Shown in pieces: positions 35,275 through 44,013 of a stretch of DNA of 64,000 bases. The position numbers and the translations under genes are program-made. The notes under the pieces were generated by a model that saw only the letters and a list, made by a program, of their open reading frames with translations, did not search any database and had not been told where the DNA came from. Location: assembly GCF_000143985.1 (NCBI RefSeq), contig NC_014364.1, positions 496,001-560,000 of the forward strand, read 5' to 3'. Position 1 is the stretch's first letter; each line of letters opens with the position of its first letter. The stretch is from Sediminispirochaeta smaragdinae DSM 11293 (GTDB lineage: Bacteria; Spirochaetota; Spirochaetia; DSM-16054; Sediminispirochaetaceae).

Positions 35275-36474
35275 ATGGAAACGAATAAGCAGTTGTTCGC
35301 CGAGCCGGAACATCTCCATTCGGTTGGATTCTCCCCGGTACGTCAGGTAATGGAAAAAATGCGGACACTGGAACGGCAGGGCCATCAAGTCATTCCGTTT
35401 CAGATTGGAGAACCTGATTTCGATACCCCACGATGTATTGTGGAAGCGACAAAACAAGCTTTGGATGCTAAGTTCACCCACTACGCCCCTAATCGGGGTT
35501 CGGTGGAGTTTCGGAAGGCAATCGGGCAATTGCTATTTCAAAAGGGACTGCAGTATGATCCGGAAACGGAGATTTTGGTTACCGTAGGTGGTGCGGAGGC
35601 TATTTTTGACGGAGTTTTCGCCTTTTTGGATAAAGGGGATGAAGTCATTGTCCCGACCCCGTCATTCATGAATTACCGCAATGATATTGCCATGGCAGGT
35701 GGCAGGTTTGTGGAATTGCCTCTACGTGCGGAAGACTCTTTTCAGATAAACATTACAGCCTTGAAACAAGCCATTACACCAAAGACGAAAATGCTCATCA
35801 TCAATAATCCGAGCAATCCTACGGGAATCATCTTTACTCCTGATGTGCTTAAGCAAGTCGCCAAGATTGCGGTACGCTACAATCTGATCGTATTCTCGGA
35901 TGAGATCTATGATGAGATCGTCTATGACGGGACTCCTTGTGTTTCCATTGCAACCTTTCCCGGAATGCGGGAGCGAACCATCGTCATGAATGGATTTTCG
36001 AAATCCTTTGCCATGACCGGATGGAGGGTCGGGTATCTCGCCGCACCTCCATCTGTCATCACTACCATGTTGAAGGTCCATCAGTATGTATCCACCTGCA
36101 TTCCGACTTTCATCCAGGAAGGACTTGCAAGTTCTATGCTTTCAGCAGAATGCCAGGCCGACCGAAGAGCTATGGTTGCAGCATTCTCCAGGAAACGGAA
36201 ATTGTTGCTTGAAGGATTATCGACAATTCCTCAATTGCGTTTTTCCGTACCTCATGGGGCGTTTTATGTTTTTGTAGATGTGTCGTCTTCAGGGGTGGAC
36301 GGTAGCCAATTTGCCGACAGACTACTTGCCGAAAGGCATGTAGCAGTGGTTCCCGGCATCGGGTTTTCCCCCTCTGCCAGTCGGTTTGTCAGATTTTCCT
36401 TTGCAACTTCAGAGGAGAACATTAGGGAAGGGGTAGAACGTATCCGCAGGTTTGTCGGATCTCTTGCCAAATGA
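35275..36474 (+). CDS. Class I/II aminotransferase (aspartate-aminotransferase superfamily)
   Basis: A 399-residue PLP enzyme. QIGEPDFDTP (substrate/cofactor entry), NNPSNPTGIIF (cofactor Asn), FSDEIYDEIVYDG (Asp/Tyr) and the PLP lysine in NGFSKSFAMTGWRVGYL are all present. It is the last gene of the tct cluster. It may aminate the oxo acid produced by the DapA-like lyase or remove an amino group from the imported compound. ATG 35275 has AGGAAG upstream; an earlier ATG at 35254 lacks a ribosome site. Confidence 0.87.
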   Translation: METNKQLFAEPEHLHSVGFSPVRQVMEKMRTLERQGHQVIPFQIGEPDFDTPRCIVEATKQALDAKFTHYAPNRGSVEFRKAIGQLLFQKGLQYDPETEILVTVGGAEAIFDGVFAFLDKGDEVIVPTPSFMNYRNDIAMAGGRFVELPLRAEDSFQINITALKQAITPKTKMLIINNPSNPTGIIFTPDVLKQVAKIAVRYNLIVFSDEIYDEIVYDGTPCVSIATFPGMRERTIVMNGFSKSFAMTGWRVGYLAAPPSVITTMLKVHQYVSTCIPTFIQEGLASSMLSAECQADRRAMVAAFSRKRKLLLEGLSTIPQLRFSVPHGAFYVFVDVSSSGVDGSQFADRLLAERHVAVVPGIGFSPSASRFVRFSFATSEENIREGVERIRRFVGSLAK

Positions 36475-36600
36475 GGAACCATTAAAAGTTTGTATTCAAC
36501 GGAACTATTCATGGTGGGGCGGACCAGGGGGTCCTGTTTGTCATGAACGCAATCGTCTGATTAGGCCATCCTAAAGGTCTTGTTTCGTATCAAAGTAATG

Positions 36601-36632
36601 AACATCGGCCCTCTTATAGTGGGGCCGATGTT
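36601..36632. terminator. Bidirectional hairpin terminator
   Basis: AACATCGGCCC (36601-36611) pairs with GGGCCGATGTT (36622-36632) around a 10-base loop, between the convergent aminotransferase and chemoreceptor genes. T runs are weak on both sides. Confidence 0.6.
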
Positions 36633-36647
36633 CGTGTTCACACCCTC

Positions 36648-38744
36648 TTAGAACTCTTCGAAGTCATCATCGAGTTTATCTGGCCCTCCGGGGACGGGCT
36701 TGTCTCCCAATATTGCCGACATTGGAATACCTGTTACCGGTTTCGTCTCCTGCTTATCCTTCGCTTTTTCTTTTGCCTGGGAAGGCTGTGGTTTTGCCGG
36801 GACAATGCCTGTTTGCTCTTTTTTTCTGGCTGCAGGTTTCTTTATTTTCTTTGGTGCAGTGATGCTTTTGGGGGGAGAAGGCAAGGATTTCTTCTGCTCT
36901 ATTCTTGTTCCCGACCGGTCCTCGGTAAGTGAGAAAAAGGAGATCGTGTCTGAAAGGTTTGCAGCTTGTCCGGCGAGCTCTTCGCTCATGGATGCCAATT
37001 CTTCGCTGAAACTTGCATTTTGCTGAATGACCTGATCAAGCTGGATAATTGCCTGGTTGATCTGGCTTGCGCCCGAATCCTGTTCTCCCGAAGCGGCACT
37101 GATTTCCTGAACAAGATCCGCTGTTTTTCTAATTTCCGGCACGATCTGCTCGAGGAGTTTTCCCGCATCTTCTGCTACAGAAACGCTGTTCTTCGTTAGG
37201 GTGATAATTTCCGATGCCGCGCTCTGGCTTCTTTCCGCCAGCTTGCGGACCTCGGCGGCAACCACGGCAAAGCCTTTGCCCTGTTCTCCCGCCCTTGCTG
37301 CCTCAATCGCTGCGTTGAGGGCAAGAAGGTTTGTCTGGCGGCTGATCTCGTTGATAACCTGGATCTTCTCGCTGATTTGCCGCATCGCCGCTACCGTTTC
37401 GAATACCGCTTTTCCACCTGTTTCCGCGTCCTCGGCAACTTTTTTTGCAATCCGTTCGGTCTGGGTTGAGTTATCGGCATTCTGTTTAATACTGGAACTC
37501 ATCTCTTCCATTGATGAAGAGACCTGTTCGGCAGCTGATGCCTGCTCCGTTGCCCCCTGGCTCAGCTGCTGGGCCGCGCTACTGATTTCTTCACTCCCGG
37601 TCCGCACTCCCTCCGAAGCGGAGTTGACATCCTGAACAATATCCCTGAGTTTAGCCACCATTTCCCTCATGGCATCGGCAAGAGCACCAATTTCATCTTT
37701 GCTGTTATAAGATAGCCTCGCGCTAAGGTTTCCCTTTGCGATCTCCTTCGCAAATGCCACACCCTGGGTCATTGCTATGGTTATCGAGCGGGTGATGAGA
37801 ATGGCGAGGATAACACCGAAGAGCAGGACGATAATAAGAAAGGTTAGGGTAAGCGAACGGGCCTGGAGTCGTGCATTGGTTCTGTCGGCCTCGAGATTAT
37901 CCAATGCCTTTTGGATCAGATCCTGCCCTGATCGTGCAGACTCTACAAGGCTTTCTTCCAGCTTTCGTTGGGTTAATGACTCGTTTCTGAAATTTTGGGA
38001 AGCCTCCCGGTAATCGGCTAAAGCCTTTCTGATAACTGTAACGGCCGAGCCTATCTGCTCTTCGCCCGTGCTGATCTCTTCCCATCTGGTAAGATTTGCC
38101 TCGAATTCATCGATGACCGTATTGAATTGTTCCCACCTCTCGTCGCTCTTGTCTGTGTATGCGTAGGCCAGGGCGTGATAGCGTACCTGCCAGAATTTTG
38201 CAATAACGGAATTGGCGAGATAGGTTTCAATGCGTTGCCATTTCATGAGAGTGTCGAAGTCTCTGGATTGCATGGCTTCGGCGACCTTCGGGGCTATAAC
38301 CGAGTTCTGTATCCTGTCGGTGGTATCGGTGAAAATATTGCCTACATCGACCCACACACCTACTGCCTGGTTTTCCCTGTCGATACTGGCAGTCATCTCA
38401 TCAAACGCCTTTTTATAAGCCTCCCCGCCGGTGCCAACTTCACGCATGAGTGCTTTGTTTTCTTTATCCGCCAGTATGGCAGCGGTTTCCTCGGCGAGAG
38501 AGGTAATTCCCTGCATCTGTTTTTTCAGCAGATCAATATCCGAACTATTTTTTCTTAGGAGGTAGTTCTTTTCCGTTTTGCGTACTTCGAGAATCATTTC
38601 GTTGATCATATGCGCATTTGTAGCCGAATCCACGCTCCTACGGTAGCGTTCAAGCGAGAAGATCCCCACGCCCCCTACAAAGAGCGCTAATAAAATCATT
38701 ATGGCAAAACTACCGCCGATCTTGGTTGCTATGCTAAGTTTCAT
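36648..38744 (-). CDS. Methyl-accepting chemotaxis protein with long C-terminal tether
   Basis: A 698-residue receptor. TM1 lies near 8-28 and a large helical sensor near 30-300. TM2 (near 302-322) is followed by HAMP (to about 375). The signalling tip [20 protein letters not shown] is fully canonical. After the coiled coil comes a flexible linker of about 100 residues rich in Lys, Pro and Ala, ending in the acidic-aromatic tail DDDFEEF. This is arranged like the CheR/CheB-recruiting tails of enteric receptors, although it is not the NWETF sequence. ATG 38744 was chosen (GGAGG 5 bases upstream) over a GTG at 38750. Confidence 0.93.
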   Translation of the reverse strand: MKLSIATKIGGSFAIMILLALFVGGVGIFSLERYRRSVDSATNAHMINEMILEVRKTEKNYLLRKNSSDIDLLKKQMQGITSLAEETAAILADKENKALMREVGTGGEAYKKAFDEMTASIDRENQAVGVWVDVGNIFTDTTDRIQNSVIAPKVAEAMQSRDFDTLMKWQRIETYLANSVIAKFWQVRYHALAYAYTDKSDERWEQFNTVIDEFEANLTRWEEISTGEEQIGSAVTVIRKALADYREASQNFRNESLTQRKLEESLVESARSGQDLIQKALDNLEADRTNARLQARSLTLTFLIIVLLFGVILAILITRSITIAMTQGVAFAKEIAKGNLSARLSYNSKDEIGALADAMREMVAKLRDIVQDVNSASEGVRTGSEEISSAAQQLSQGATEQASAAEQVSSSMEEMSSSIKQNADNSTQTERIAKKVAEDAETGGKAVFETVAAMRQISEKIQVINEISRQTNLLALNAAIEAARAGEQGKGFAVVAAEVRKLAERSQSAASEIITLTKNSVSVAEDAGKLLEQIVPEIRKTADLVQEISAASGEQDSGASQINQAIIQLDQVIQQNASFSEELASMSEELAGQAANLSDTISFFSLTEDRSGTRIEQKKSLPSPPKSITAPKKIKKPAARKKEQTGIVPAKPQPSQAKEKAKDKQETKPVTGIPMSAILGDKPVPGGPDKLDDDFEEF

Positions 38745-38839
38745 GGCCACCTCCTATCCTTAACACTATAATAGTAGATAAGGGTATGGTTCTTTTCAAT
38801 AAAAGACAATGAAAAAGTCTAATAGCTCTTATACTTTGC

Positions 38840-39529
38840 CTACTGCTGCTGTCTGAAATGTTCTTCCAAGGAATCGGCGCTCTTTACGCTCTTTCTGAGC
38901 CAGGTAAGCAGAATCTGGCTTTTTTCTTCTTCATTAAGCTTCCAGAGGGCTGGATCAAGCTCCCGGAGTTTCCAACTGAGATGGTGAAGCACAATGGCAC
39001 AAGAGACACTGATATTGAAGCTCTCTACAAAGCCGCGCATGGGGATCTTCATGAATTCGTCGGCAAGGGCCATTGCCTCTTGGCTTACTCCTTCAAGCTC
39101 ATTACCGAAAAGAAAGGCACTCTTTCCTGCCGATATGTCAAAATCTTCCAGATTGATATCTTGGGCGTGAGGACTTGTTGCCACAATCCGATATCCTTTT
39201 GCTTTTAGCTCATGAACGGCTTTAAGGGTATTCCCTGCTCCTTCTTCCCGATAGCGGTGGATGTCGAGCCAACCGCTTGTGCCGAGTGCCACCCCGCTGG
39301 AAATAGTAAACCGGTTTCGGTTTTCAATTACATGGACATCCTGAATTCCGAAGCCTTCACAACTGCGAAGGACCGCACTGGCGTTGTGCGGCTGATAGAT
39401 GTCTTCAAGCACGACGGTGATATATCGAGTACGCTCTTCAAGAATCGAGATTATACGTTCCCATCGCCTGGTGGTGACGAACTGTTTGAGATATGCAATA
39501 AGGGCTTCGTCGCTTTTTGCTTCGCTCAT
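38840..39529 (-). CDS. trmH: TrmH-family tRNA (guanosine-2'-O)-methyltransferase
   Basis: A 229-residue SPOUT methyltransferase, the same size as E. coli TrmH. The three motifs are present: QPHNASAVLRSCEGFG (motif 1, catalytic Arg), SAFLFGNELEGVS (motif 2), and IPMRGFVESFNISVSCAIVL (motif 3, the knot). The expected reaction is 2'-O-methylation of G18 in tRNA using SAM. The start at 39529 (MSEAKSDEAL) is where homology begins; the ribosome site is weak and a longer reading runs into the divergent gene. Confidence 0.85.
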   Translation of the reverse strand: MSEAKSDEALIAYLKQFVTTRRWERIISILEERTRYITVVLEDIYQPHNASAVLRSCEGFGIQDVHVIENRNRFTISSGVALGTSGWLDIHRYREEGAGNTLKAVHELKAKGYRIVATSPHAQDINLEDFDISAGKSAFLFGNELEGVSQEAMALADEFMKIPMRGFVESFNISVSCAIVLHHLSWKLRELDPALWKLNEEEKSQILLTWLRKSVKSADSLEEHFRQQQ

Positions 39530-39645
39530 GGCTGAACACGTTATCGTATCTTTCCCATATGATGCAAGACGGGAGGCGGTGGATTGACGCAGGGGCCTTT
39601 GAGAATTAGGCTTTTCCCATACCTGATTGGCAAAGGAGCGGGGCG

Positions 39646-40278
39646 GTGTATAAAGAAATCGGCCATGTAGCGGGGAAAGGACCGGATAAAAACGTGTCGA
39701 GGAATATCTCTCCTGCGGCTCGGAAGCGGAGGGACGGCTTTTATCTCTATCGATTGCGATCCTCACGTCGCCTCTTCTCCCGAATCTATTGTTCGTTCAT
39801 TCTCTGGTTTTTGGGGCGGGCCCTTGCCTCTGCCTCCCTCCGTGATAGGGAAATTCAACAAGAATTGGAATTTCTTCCGGAGAATTTTGGCTTTGCACTT
39901 CAGGTCGCAGAGAAAGGACCGGCCATGGTTGTGGTTAAAAACAGGGACAAAACAGCCTCCTATCTCGGGGGAGCTGCTGCAATGAGAGGGCGGAAGCTTG
40001 CCTTGATCATGCGGGTGAAAACCCTTGCCTCTGCTGTTTTGCTTTTCACCTTTAGGGAGGGGACCGCAGTCAGTATGGCAAGGGATCGCTTTGCAACGGA
40101 CGGACCGCTTCCCGAAACCTGTGCGATTGTGCGTGCCCTGAACCGTCTCGAGACGCTACTGCTTCCCGGCTGTCTGGCCAGGCGTGCGGTCAAGCGTTAC
40201 CGGAAACCCTCCGGGCTCTTTTGGTTGAGGGTATCGATCTATCTGGGAACTTTTTTCGGAAGAGGGGGCAATCGGTGA
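39646..40278 (+). CDS. SCP2-like protein of unknown function
   Basis: A 210-residue basic protein. The N-terminal 60 residues are Arg-rich with a short hydrophobic helix (near 47-60). Residues about 80-175 read like an SCP2/lipid-carrier fold (alternating strands VVVKNRDKTASYLG, ALIMRVKTLASAVLLFTFRE, then ETCAIVRALNRLETLLLPG). That match is my reading of the pattern and is uncertain. The start is GTG with AAAGGAG 7 bases upstream. Its stop overlaps the start of the iron-alcohol-dehydrogenase gene (GTGA), so the two are translationally coupled and probably act together on a hydrophobic substrate. Confidence 0.6.
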   Translation: MYKEIGHVAGKGPDKNVSRNISPAARKRRDGFYLYRLRSSRRLFSRIYCSFILWFLGRALASASLRDREIQQELEFLPENFGFALQVAEKGPAMVVVKNRDKTASYLGGAAAMRGRKLALIMRVKTLASAVLLFTFREGTAVSMARDRFATDGPLPETCAIVRALNRLETLLLPGCLARRAVKRYRKPSGLFWLRVSIYLGTFFGRGGNR

Positions 40279-42161
40279 AGGACTTTCGGAACCCGACAAA
40301 ACTCAATGCAGGCCTAAAAGCCCTGGACACTCTTGCTGGAGAGCTGGCCTCCAGAAGCTCTTTTCGCCCCCTGTTCCTGCTTTCCCCCGAGCTTGGAGCC
40401 TCTTTTCGACGTCTTCTTCGCCGAGGGACGGAGCTCCGTGAGCTTCTGCTGGTATGCGTGCCTGAAGCGGTGGGGGATGCTGAACTGGTACAATTGAAGG
40501 ATATGCTCCTGGAGAAGGAGTGCGACGGAGTAGTTGCCGTCGGCGGTTTCCCCGCACTCTCGGCCGCACGCCGTATTGCCCTTCAGGGAACGGATGCGCT
40601 TCCCGTTGTTGCGCTTCCTTGCGGAAGCTATTGCGGAAGTGGTGTTGGACATATGAGCGAGGAAGCCGTCGCCGATGTCGATGTGGCGATCCTTGATCCC
40701 CGTCTATTTCGGGATGGGTGCGGAAATAAATTCTCTGCGAAACAGAACCGATTGGCCGATACCTCTTCCTGTTCCTTACATGGACAGGTGTGGGCACATG
40801 TCGGAAACGATCTCTGGGCCGGTTCCCTGTCTGCCCATTCCTCTGTTATGAAGCGCTACCTGCAGGCCCTTTCCCTTGTTGTCTGGGAACTCTCCTCTTG
40901 TCCTATTGCTGCAAACGACTCCCCCTCTTCTATCCTCCCGGCTAAGCGGGTTCCTGCGTACTTCGAATTTACCGGCCGGGGCAGGGTCGTTTCGGGACAC
41001 GGGGCACTTTCCCAACTGCCTGAGCTTCTTGCGGACGCAGGAGGGGCCCGACCCATGCTGCTTTCGGATCCGGGAGTGGCAGCCGCCGGTTTGACTGCAC
41101 GGGTGGAGAGGCTTCTTTCCGGGGCCGGTATCCCTCCTGCTGTTGTCGATACCGCCATTCCGAGCGACTCCGACATAGAGACGGTACGCAGACTTGGCTA
41201 CCGCTACCGTGAGAGTCATTGTGATTCCATCGTTGCGGTTGGCGGTGGCTCTGTTATTGATACAGCAAAGGGGGTGAATATCCTTGCCGGCTATGGTGGG
41301 GAACGTCTCTCCGATTTTGCCGGAGCGGGTAAGATAAACCGCCGCCTGCCTCCCCTTATTGCTTTGCCTAGTACCAGTGGGACCGGGAGTGAGGCAACCC
41401 TGGTTGCGGTTATTGCCGATCATAGCGAAGGGAAAAAGTTACTGTATACCAGCCCGTTTCTCCAGCCTGATATAGCCCTCCTTGATCCTGAACTGACCTC
41501 ATCCTTACCGCCTTTTCTTACTGCGGCCACGGGGATGGATGCGTTGACCCACGCCGTAGAGGCGTGGTTTTGTCTGGGCCACAATCCTGTCAGCGATCGC
41601 CATGCCTTGACGGCAATCTCGCTTATAGGAAAACACCTTTTGCATGTGGTTGCCAATCCCGACGATGTTTCCGGCAGAACGGCATTGGCGCAGGCCAGTA
41701 ATCTGGCTGGGCTTGCCTTTTCCAATTCCATGGTTGGTATGATCCACTCCCTGGGGCATTCGGTAGGGGCTGCATGCGGAGTACATCACGGAATGGCTAT
41801 GGCCATACTCCTGCCCTTAGGAATCGAGTACAACCTCTCTCGTATCGGAGGTGATTTGGGTCCTGTCCTGGAAGCCCTGACCGGGACCTCTTCATCGCCG
41901 GCCGGGCCTGCCCTTATTGCCGAGGTCCGTCGCATGAACGAAGAGCTTCATCGCATAACGGAAGGCCGCCATCCCCGTTCCTTTTCAGAAATCCGAGACA
42001 GGGAGGGCACGCCTTTGGTAAGGGAGGAGGATCTTCCCCGCATAGCAATGCTCTCGCAGGGGGATGGATCTGTGCTCTACAACCCTGAGGAACTTGATTA
42101 CGATGATGCTCTTCGGGTTCTTAAGGCCGCCTATGAGGGGGGTTCGTTGCACGCTTCATAA
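40275..42161 (+). CDS. Duplicated iron-containing alcohol dehydrogenase with degenerate N-terminal half
   Basis: A 628-residue protein, against about 385 for ordinary family members. The C-terminal part (about 225-628) is a complete Fe-ADH. It has NAD motif VAVGGGSVIDTAKG (320-333), LPSTSGTGSEAT (364-375), and metal ligands Asp422, His426 (MDALTHAVEA), His491 and His505. The N-terminal part repeats the NAD-binding half in eroded form (VAVGGFPALSAAR at 87-99; LPCGSYCGSG at 114-123; AILDPRLF) but lacks the DxxxH and later His ligands. It therefore looks like an internal duplication with one non-catalytic copy. The GTG start overlaps the preceding stop. Substrate unknown. Confidence 0.88.
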   Translation: MKDFRNPTKLNAGLKALDTLAGELASRSSFRPLFLLSPELGASFRRLLRRGTELRELLLVCVPEAVGDAELVQLKDMLLEKECDGVVAVGGFPALSAARRIALQGTDALPVVALPCGSYCGSGVGHMSEEAVADVDVAILDPRLFRDGCGNKFSAKQNRLADTSSCSLHGQVWAHVGNDLWAGSLSAHSSVMKRYLQALSLVVWELSSCPIAANDSPSSILPAKRVPAYFEFTGRGRVVSGHGALSQLPELLADAGGARPMLLSDPGVAAAGLTARVERLLSGAGIPPAVVDTAIPSDSDIETVRRLGYRYRESHCDSIVAVGGGSVIDTAKGVNILAGYGGERLSDFAGAGKINRRLPPLIALPSTSGTGSEATLVAVIADHSEGKKLLYTSPFLQPDIALLDPELTSSLPPFLTAATGMDALTHAVEAWFCLGHNPVSDRHALTAISLIGKHLLHVVANPDDVSGRTALAQASNLAGLAFSNSMVGMIHSLGHSVGAACGVHHGMAMAILLPLGIEYNLSRIGGDLGPVLEALTGTSSSPAGPALIAEVRRMNEELHRITEGRHPRSFSEIRDREGTPLVREEDLPRIAMLSQGDGSVLYNPEELDYDDALRVLKAAYEGGSLHAS

Positions 42162-42181
42162 AAAAGGACGAAGATAGGGAT

Positions 42182-43159
42182 ATGAAGAAAACTTTTCCAC
42201 GGCCGAAATTGTTTGTTTCCCGGTGCCTTGGTTTTGATGCTTGCCGTTACAACGGTTTGAAGATTATCGACAGAAGCGTCGAATTGTTGAAATCCCACGC
42301 CGATATCGTGACGGCTTGTCCCGAGCTTGCCATCGGGCTGGGAGTTCCTCGTAAACCGATTCGAGTTGTCGAGGAGGAGGGGCGCCGGATGCTCTATCAA
42401 CCTGCAACGGAAAATGACTATGCCGCCGCCATGGAGGCATGGCTCGGAGACTATCTCGATGCTCTGGGTCCTGTGGATGGTTTTATCCTTAAGGCGAAGA
42501 GCCCGTCCTGCGGCCCCTGGGGTGTCAAACGCTTTACGAGCAGATATCAGCCTGGAACTTCGAAGATCGGCGCTGGGTTTTTCGGCGGTGAGGTTGTCCA
42601 TCGTTTTCTCGGCTGTCCCATAGAAGAGGAAGGGCGACTGAGGAACTTCACCATTCGTGAACACTTTTTGACATTTCTCTTTACTCTTGCATCCTTTCGA
42701 GACTCTGTGCTTCGTCCCGGAGCCGGAGCGAAAGATCTTGTGCGTTTTCATACAACAAATAAATTGCTTTTTCTTGCATATAATCAGCGCATCATGCGGG
42801 AGATGGGAAAACTCGTGGCACGGGCGGGATCGGAAAGCTTTGAGTACTTGACCGAAGAATACCGAGTTTCCCTTGGTCGACTTTTTTCCAAACCTCCGAA
42901 ACCGAATGCCATGATCAATGCCTTTGAACACGCGTTCGGCGGTCTTTCCGACAAACTTTCTCCGGCCGAGCGGTCATTTTTCATCGACACACTGGAAGAG
43001 TATCGTGACGAGCGAATACCGGTAAGCACGATCGTCCATCTTCTCGTTGGATGGGCTCTCCGGTTCGGCAACGACTATTTGTTGGAACAAAGTCTCATAG
43101 CGCCTTTTCCCTCAGATCTTGTAGAGATAACCGATAGTGGAAAAGGGAGGAACCGATAA
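42182..43159 (+). CDS. DUF523 (TudS-type) plus DUF1722 fusion protein
   Basis: A 325-residue two-domain protein, like E. coli YbgA fused to a YbbK-type domain. The N-terminal DUF523 part has three cysteine blocks: SRCLGFDACRYNG (near 13-25), TACPELAIGLG (near 44-54) and AKSPSCGPWG (near 104-113). These are the expected [4Fe-4S] ligands of the 2-thiouracil desulfidase family. The DUF1722 part follows (about 160-310, FHTTNKLLFLAYNQ). It is 20 bases after the alcohol dehydrogenase gene, the third gene of this operon. Desulfuration of a thiolated compound is the best-supported idea from family knowledge. Confidence 0.85.
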   Translation: MKKTFPRPKLFVSRCLGFDACRYNGLKIIDRSVELLKSHADIVTACPELAIGLGVPRKPIRVVEEEGRRMLYQPATENDYAAAMEAWLGDYLDALGPVDGFILKAKSPSCGPWGVKRFTSRYQPGTSKIGAGFFGGEVVHRFLGCPIEEEGRLRNFTIREHFLTFLFTLASFRDSVLRPGAGAKDLVRFHTTNKLLFLAYNQRIMREMGKLVARAGSESFEYLTEEYRVSLGRLFSKPPKPNAMINAFEHAFGGLSDKLSPAERSFFIDTLEEYRDERIPVSTIVHLLVGWALRFGNDYLLEQSLIAPFPSDLVEITDSGKGRNR

Positions 43160-43171
43160 TACTGCATCTGA

Positions 43172-43193
43172 CATCACCAATATTCGGAACACT
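43172..43193 (+). repeat. Copy 4 of the 22-bp dispersed intergenic repeat
   Basis: CATCACCAATATTCGGAACA plus CT, nearly the same as the right arm at 5609-5630 and the complement of the left arm. It lies 12 bases after the DUF523/DUF1722 gene. Confidence 0.6.
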
Positions 43194-43273
43194 CCCCTTC
43201 CTTTTCCCTGTATGCCAGTGTACAATGGCCCAATAACGAAAAACCATCAGCCGTTTCCCGGAAGGAAGGAGCC

Positions 43274-43981
43274 ATGGGCGATTGTATCCCTCGTAAAGCA
43301 AAAAGCCTAAAAGAGCAGTGCATCAATTACCTTGAAGAACGTATCATCTCAGGCGACTTCCCAAGTGGCCATCGCCTTCCTTCCGAGCGGGCGCTCGCCG
43401 GTATGCTCCGGGTCAGCAGGCCCGTTGTTCATGAAAGTGTGGTGGAGCTTTCCAACCGGGGATTCATCACGATTCTTCCGAGACGGGGCTGCATCGTGAA
43501 TGATTTTCGAACCACTGGCTCCTCAGAGCTTCTCTCTTCCCTTTTTCGGTACGCAAGCGGTTCTCTGCGGCCCGATATCCTCAGTGGCATGGCGGAGATG
43601 CGTCTTCTTTTTGAGACCGAAATGGCTCGTCTCGCGGCTCTGCGGCGAAGTAACGAAGGCATAGTCAGACTTAAGGCCGCCCTCAGGCAGGAAGTTAAGG
43701 TTGCCGAATCGGTTGATTGGAGGGGAAAAGTCATCGCTGAAGCAGATTATGCTTTTCACCACGCCATAGCCCTTGCCGGGGAAAATATCGTGTATCAAAT
43801 GCTGATGAACAGTTTCAGAACCCTTTATCTCAATGTTCTTTCCCGCTTTTATGGCAAGCGTTTTGATCTTCGTCCGATCCTCGACAAACATCGGGCTCTA
43901 TTGGCAAACATTGTCGAAGGAAAAGGGGAAGATGCCGCCTGGGAAATGAAGGGATTATTGACGATGAATAAGGCAGTATAG
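43274..43981 (+). CDS. GntR/FadR-subfamily transcriptional regulator
   Basis: A 235-residue regulator. The N-terminal winged helix (about 10-75) has the GntR pattern SGHRLPSERALAGMLRVSRP. The FCD effector domain occupies about 95-225 and carries the metal-binding Asp/His set (near EADYAFHHAIA and DKHRALL). AAGGAG lies 2-3 bases from the preferred spacing before ATG. It is followed by a membrane-protein gene 33 bases later, perhaps its target. FCD regulators usually respond to small carboxylates; the effector is unknown. Confidence 0.88.
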   Translation: MGDCIPRKAKSLKEQCINYLEERIISGDFPSGHRLPSERALAGMLRVSRPVVHESVVELSNRGFITILPRRGCIVNDFRTTGSSELLSSLFRYASGSLRPDILSGMAEMRLLFETEMARLAALRRSNEGIVRLKAALRQEVKVAESVDWRGKVIAEADYAFHHAIALAGENIVYQMLMNSFRTLYLNVLSRFYGKRFDLRPILDKHRALLANIVEGKGEDAAWEMKGLLTMNKAV

Positions 43982-44013
43982 GCGCCTTGATAGGTGGCCG
44001 TCGGGAAACCGGT

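Noticed and set aside
40221-40274. Longer N-terminus for the duplicated alcohol dehydrogenase
   Set aside because: GTG 40275 overlaps the preceding stop with a ribosome site in the normal place; upstream codons lie wholly inside the SCP2-like gene.
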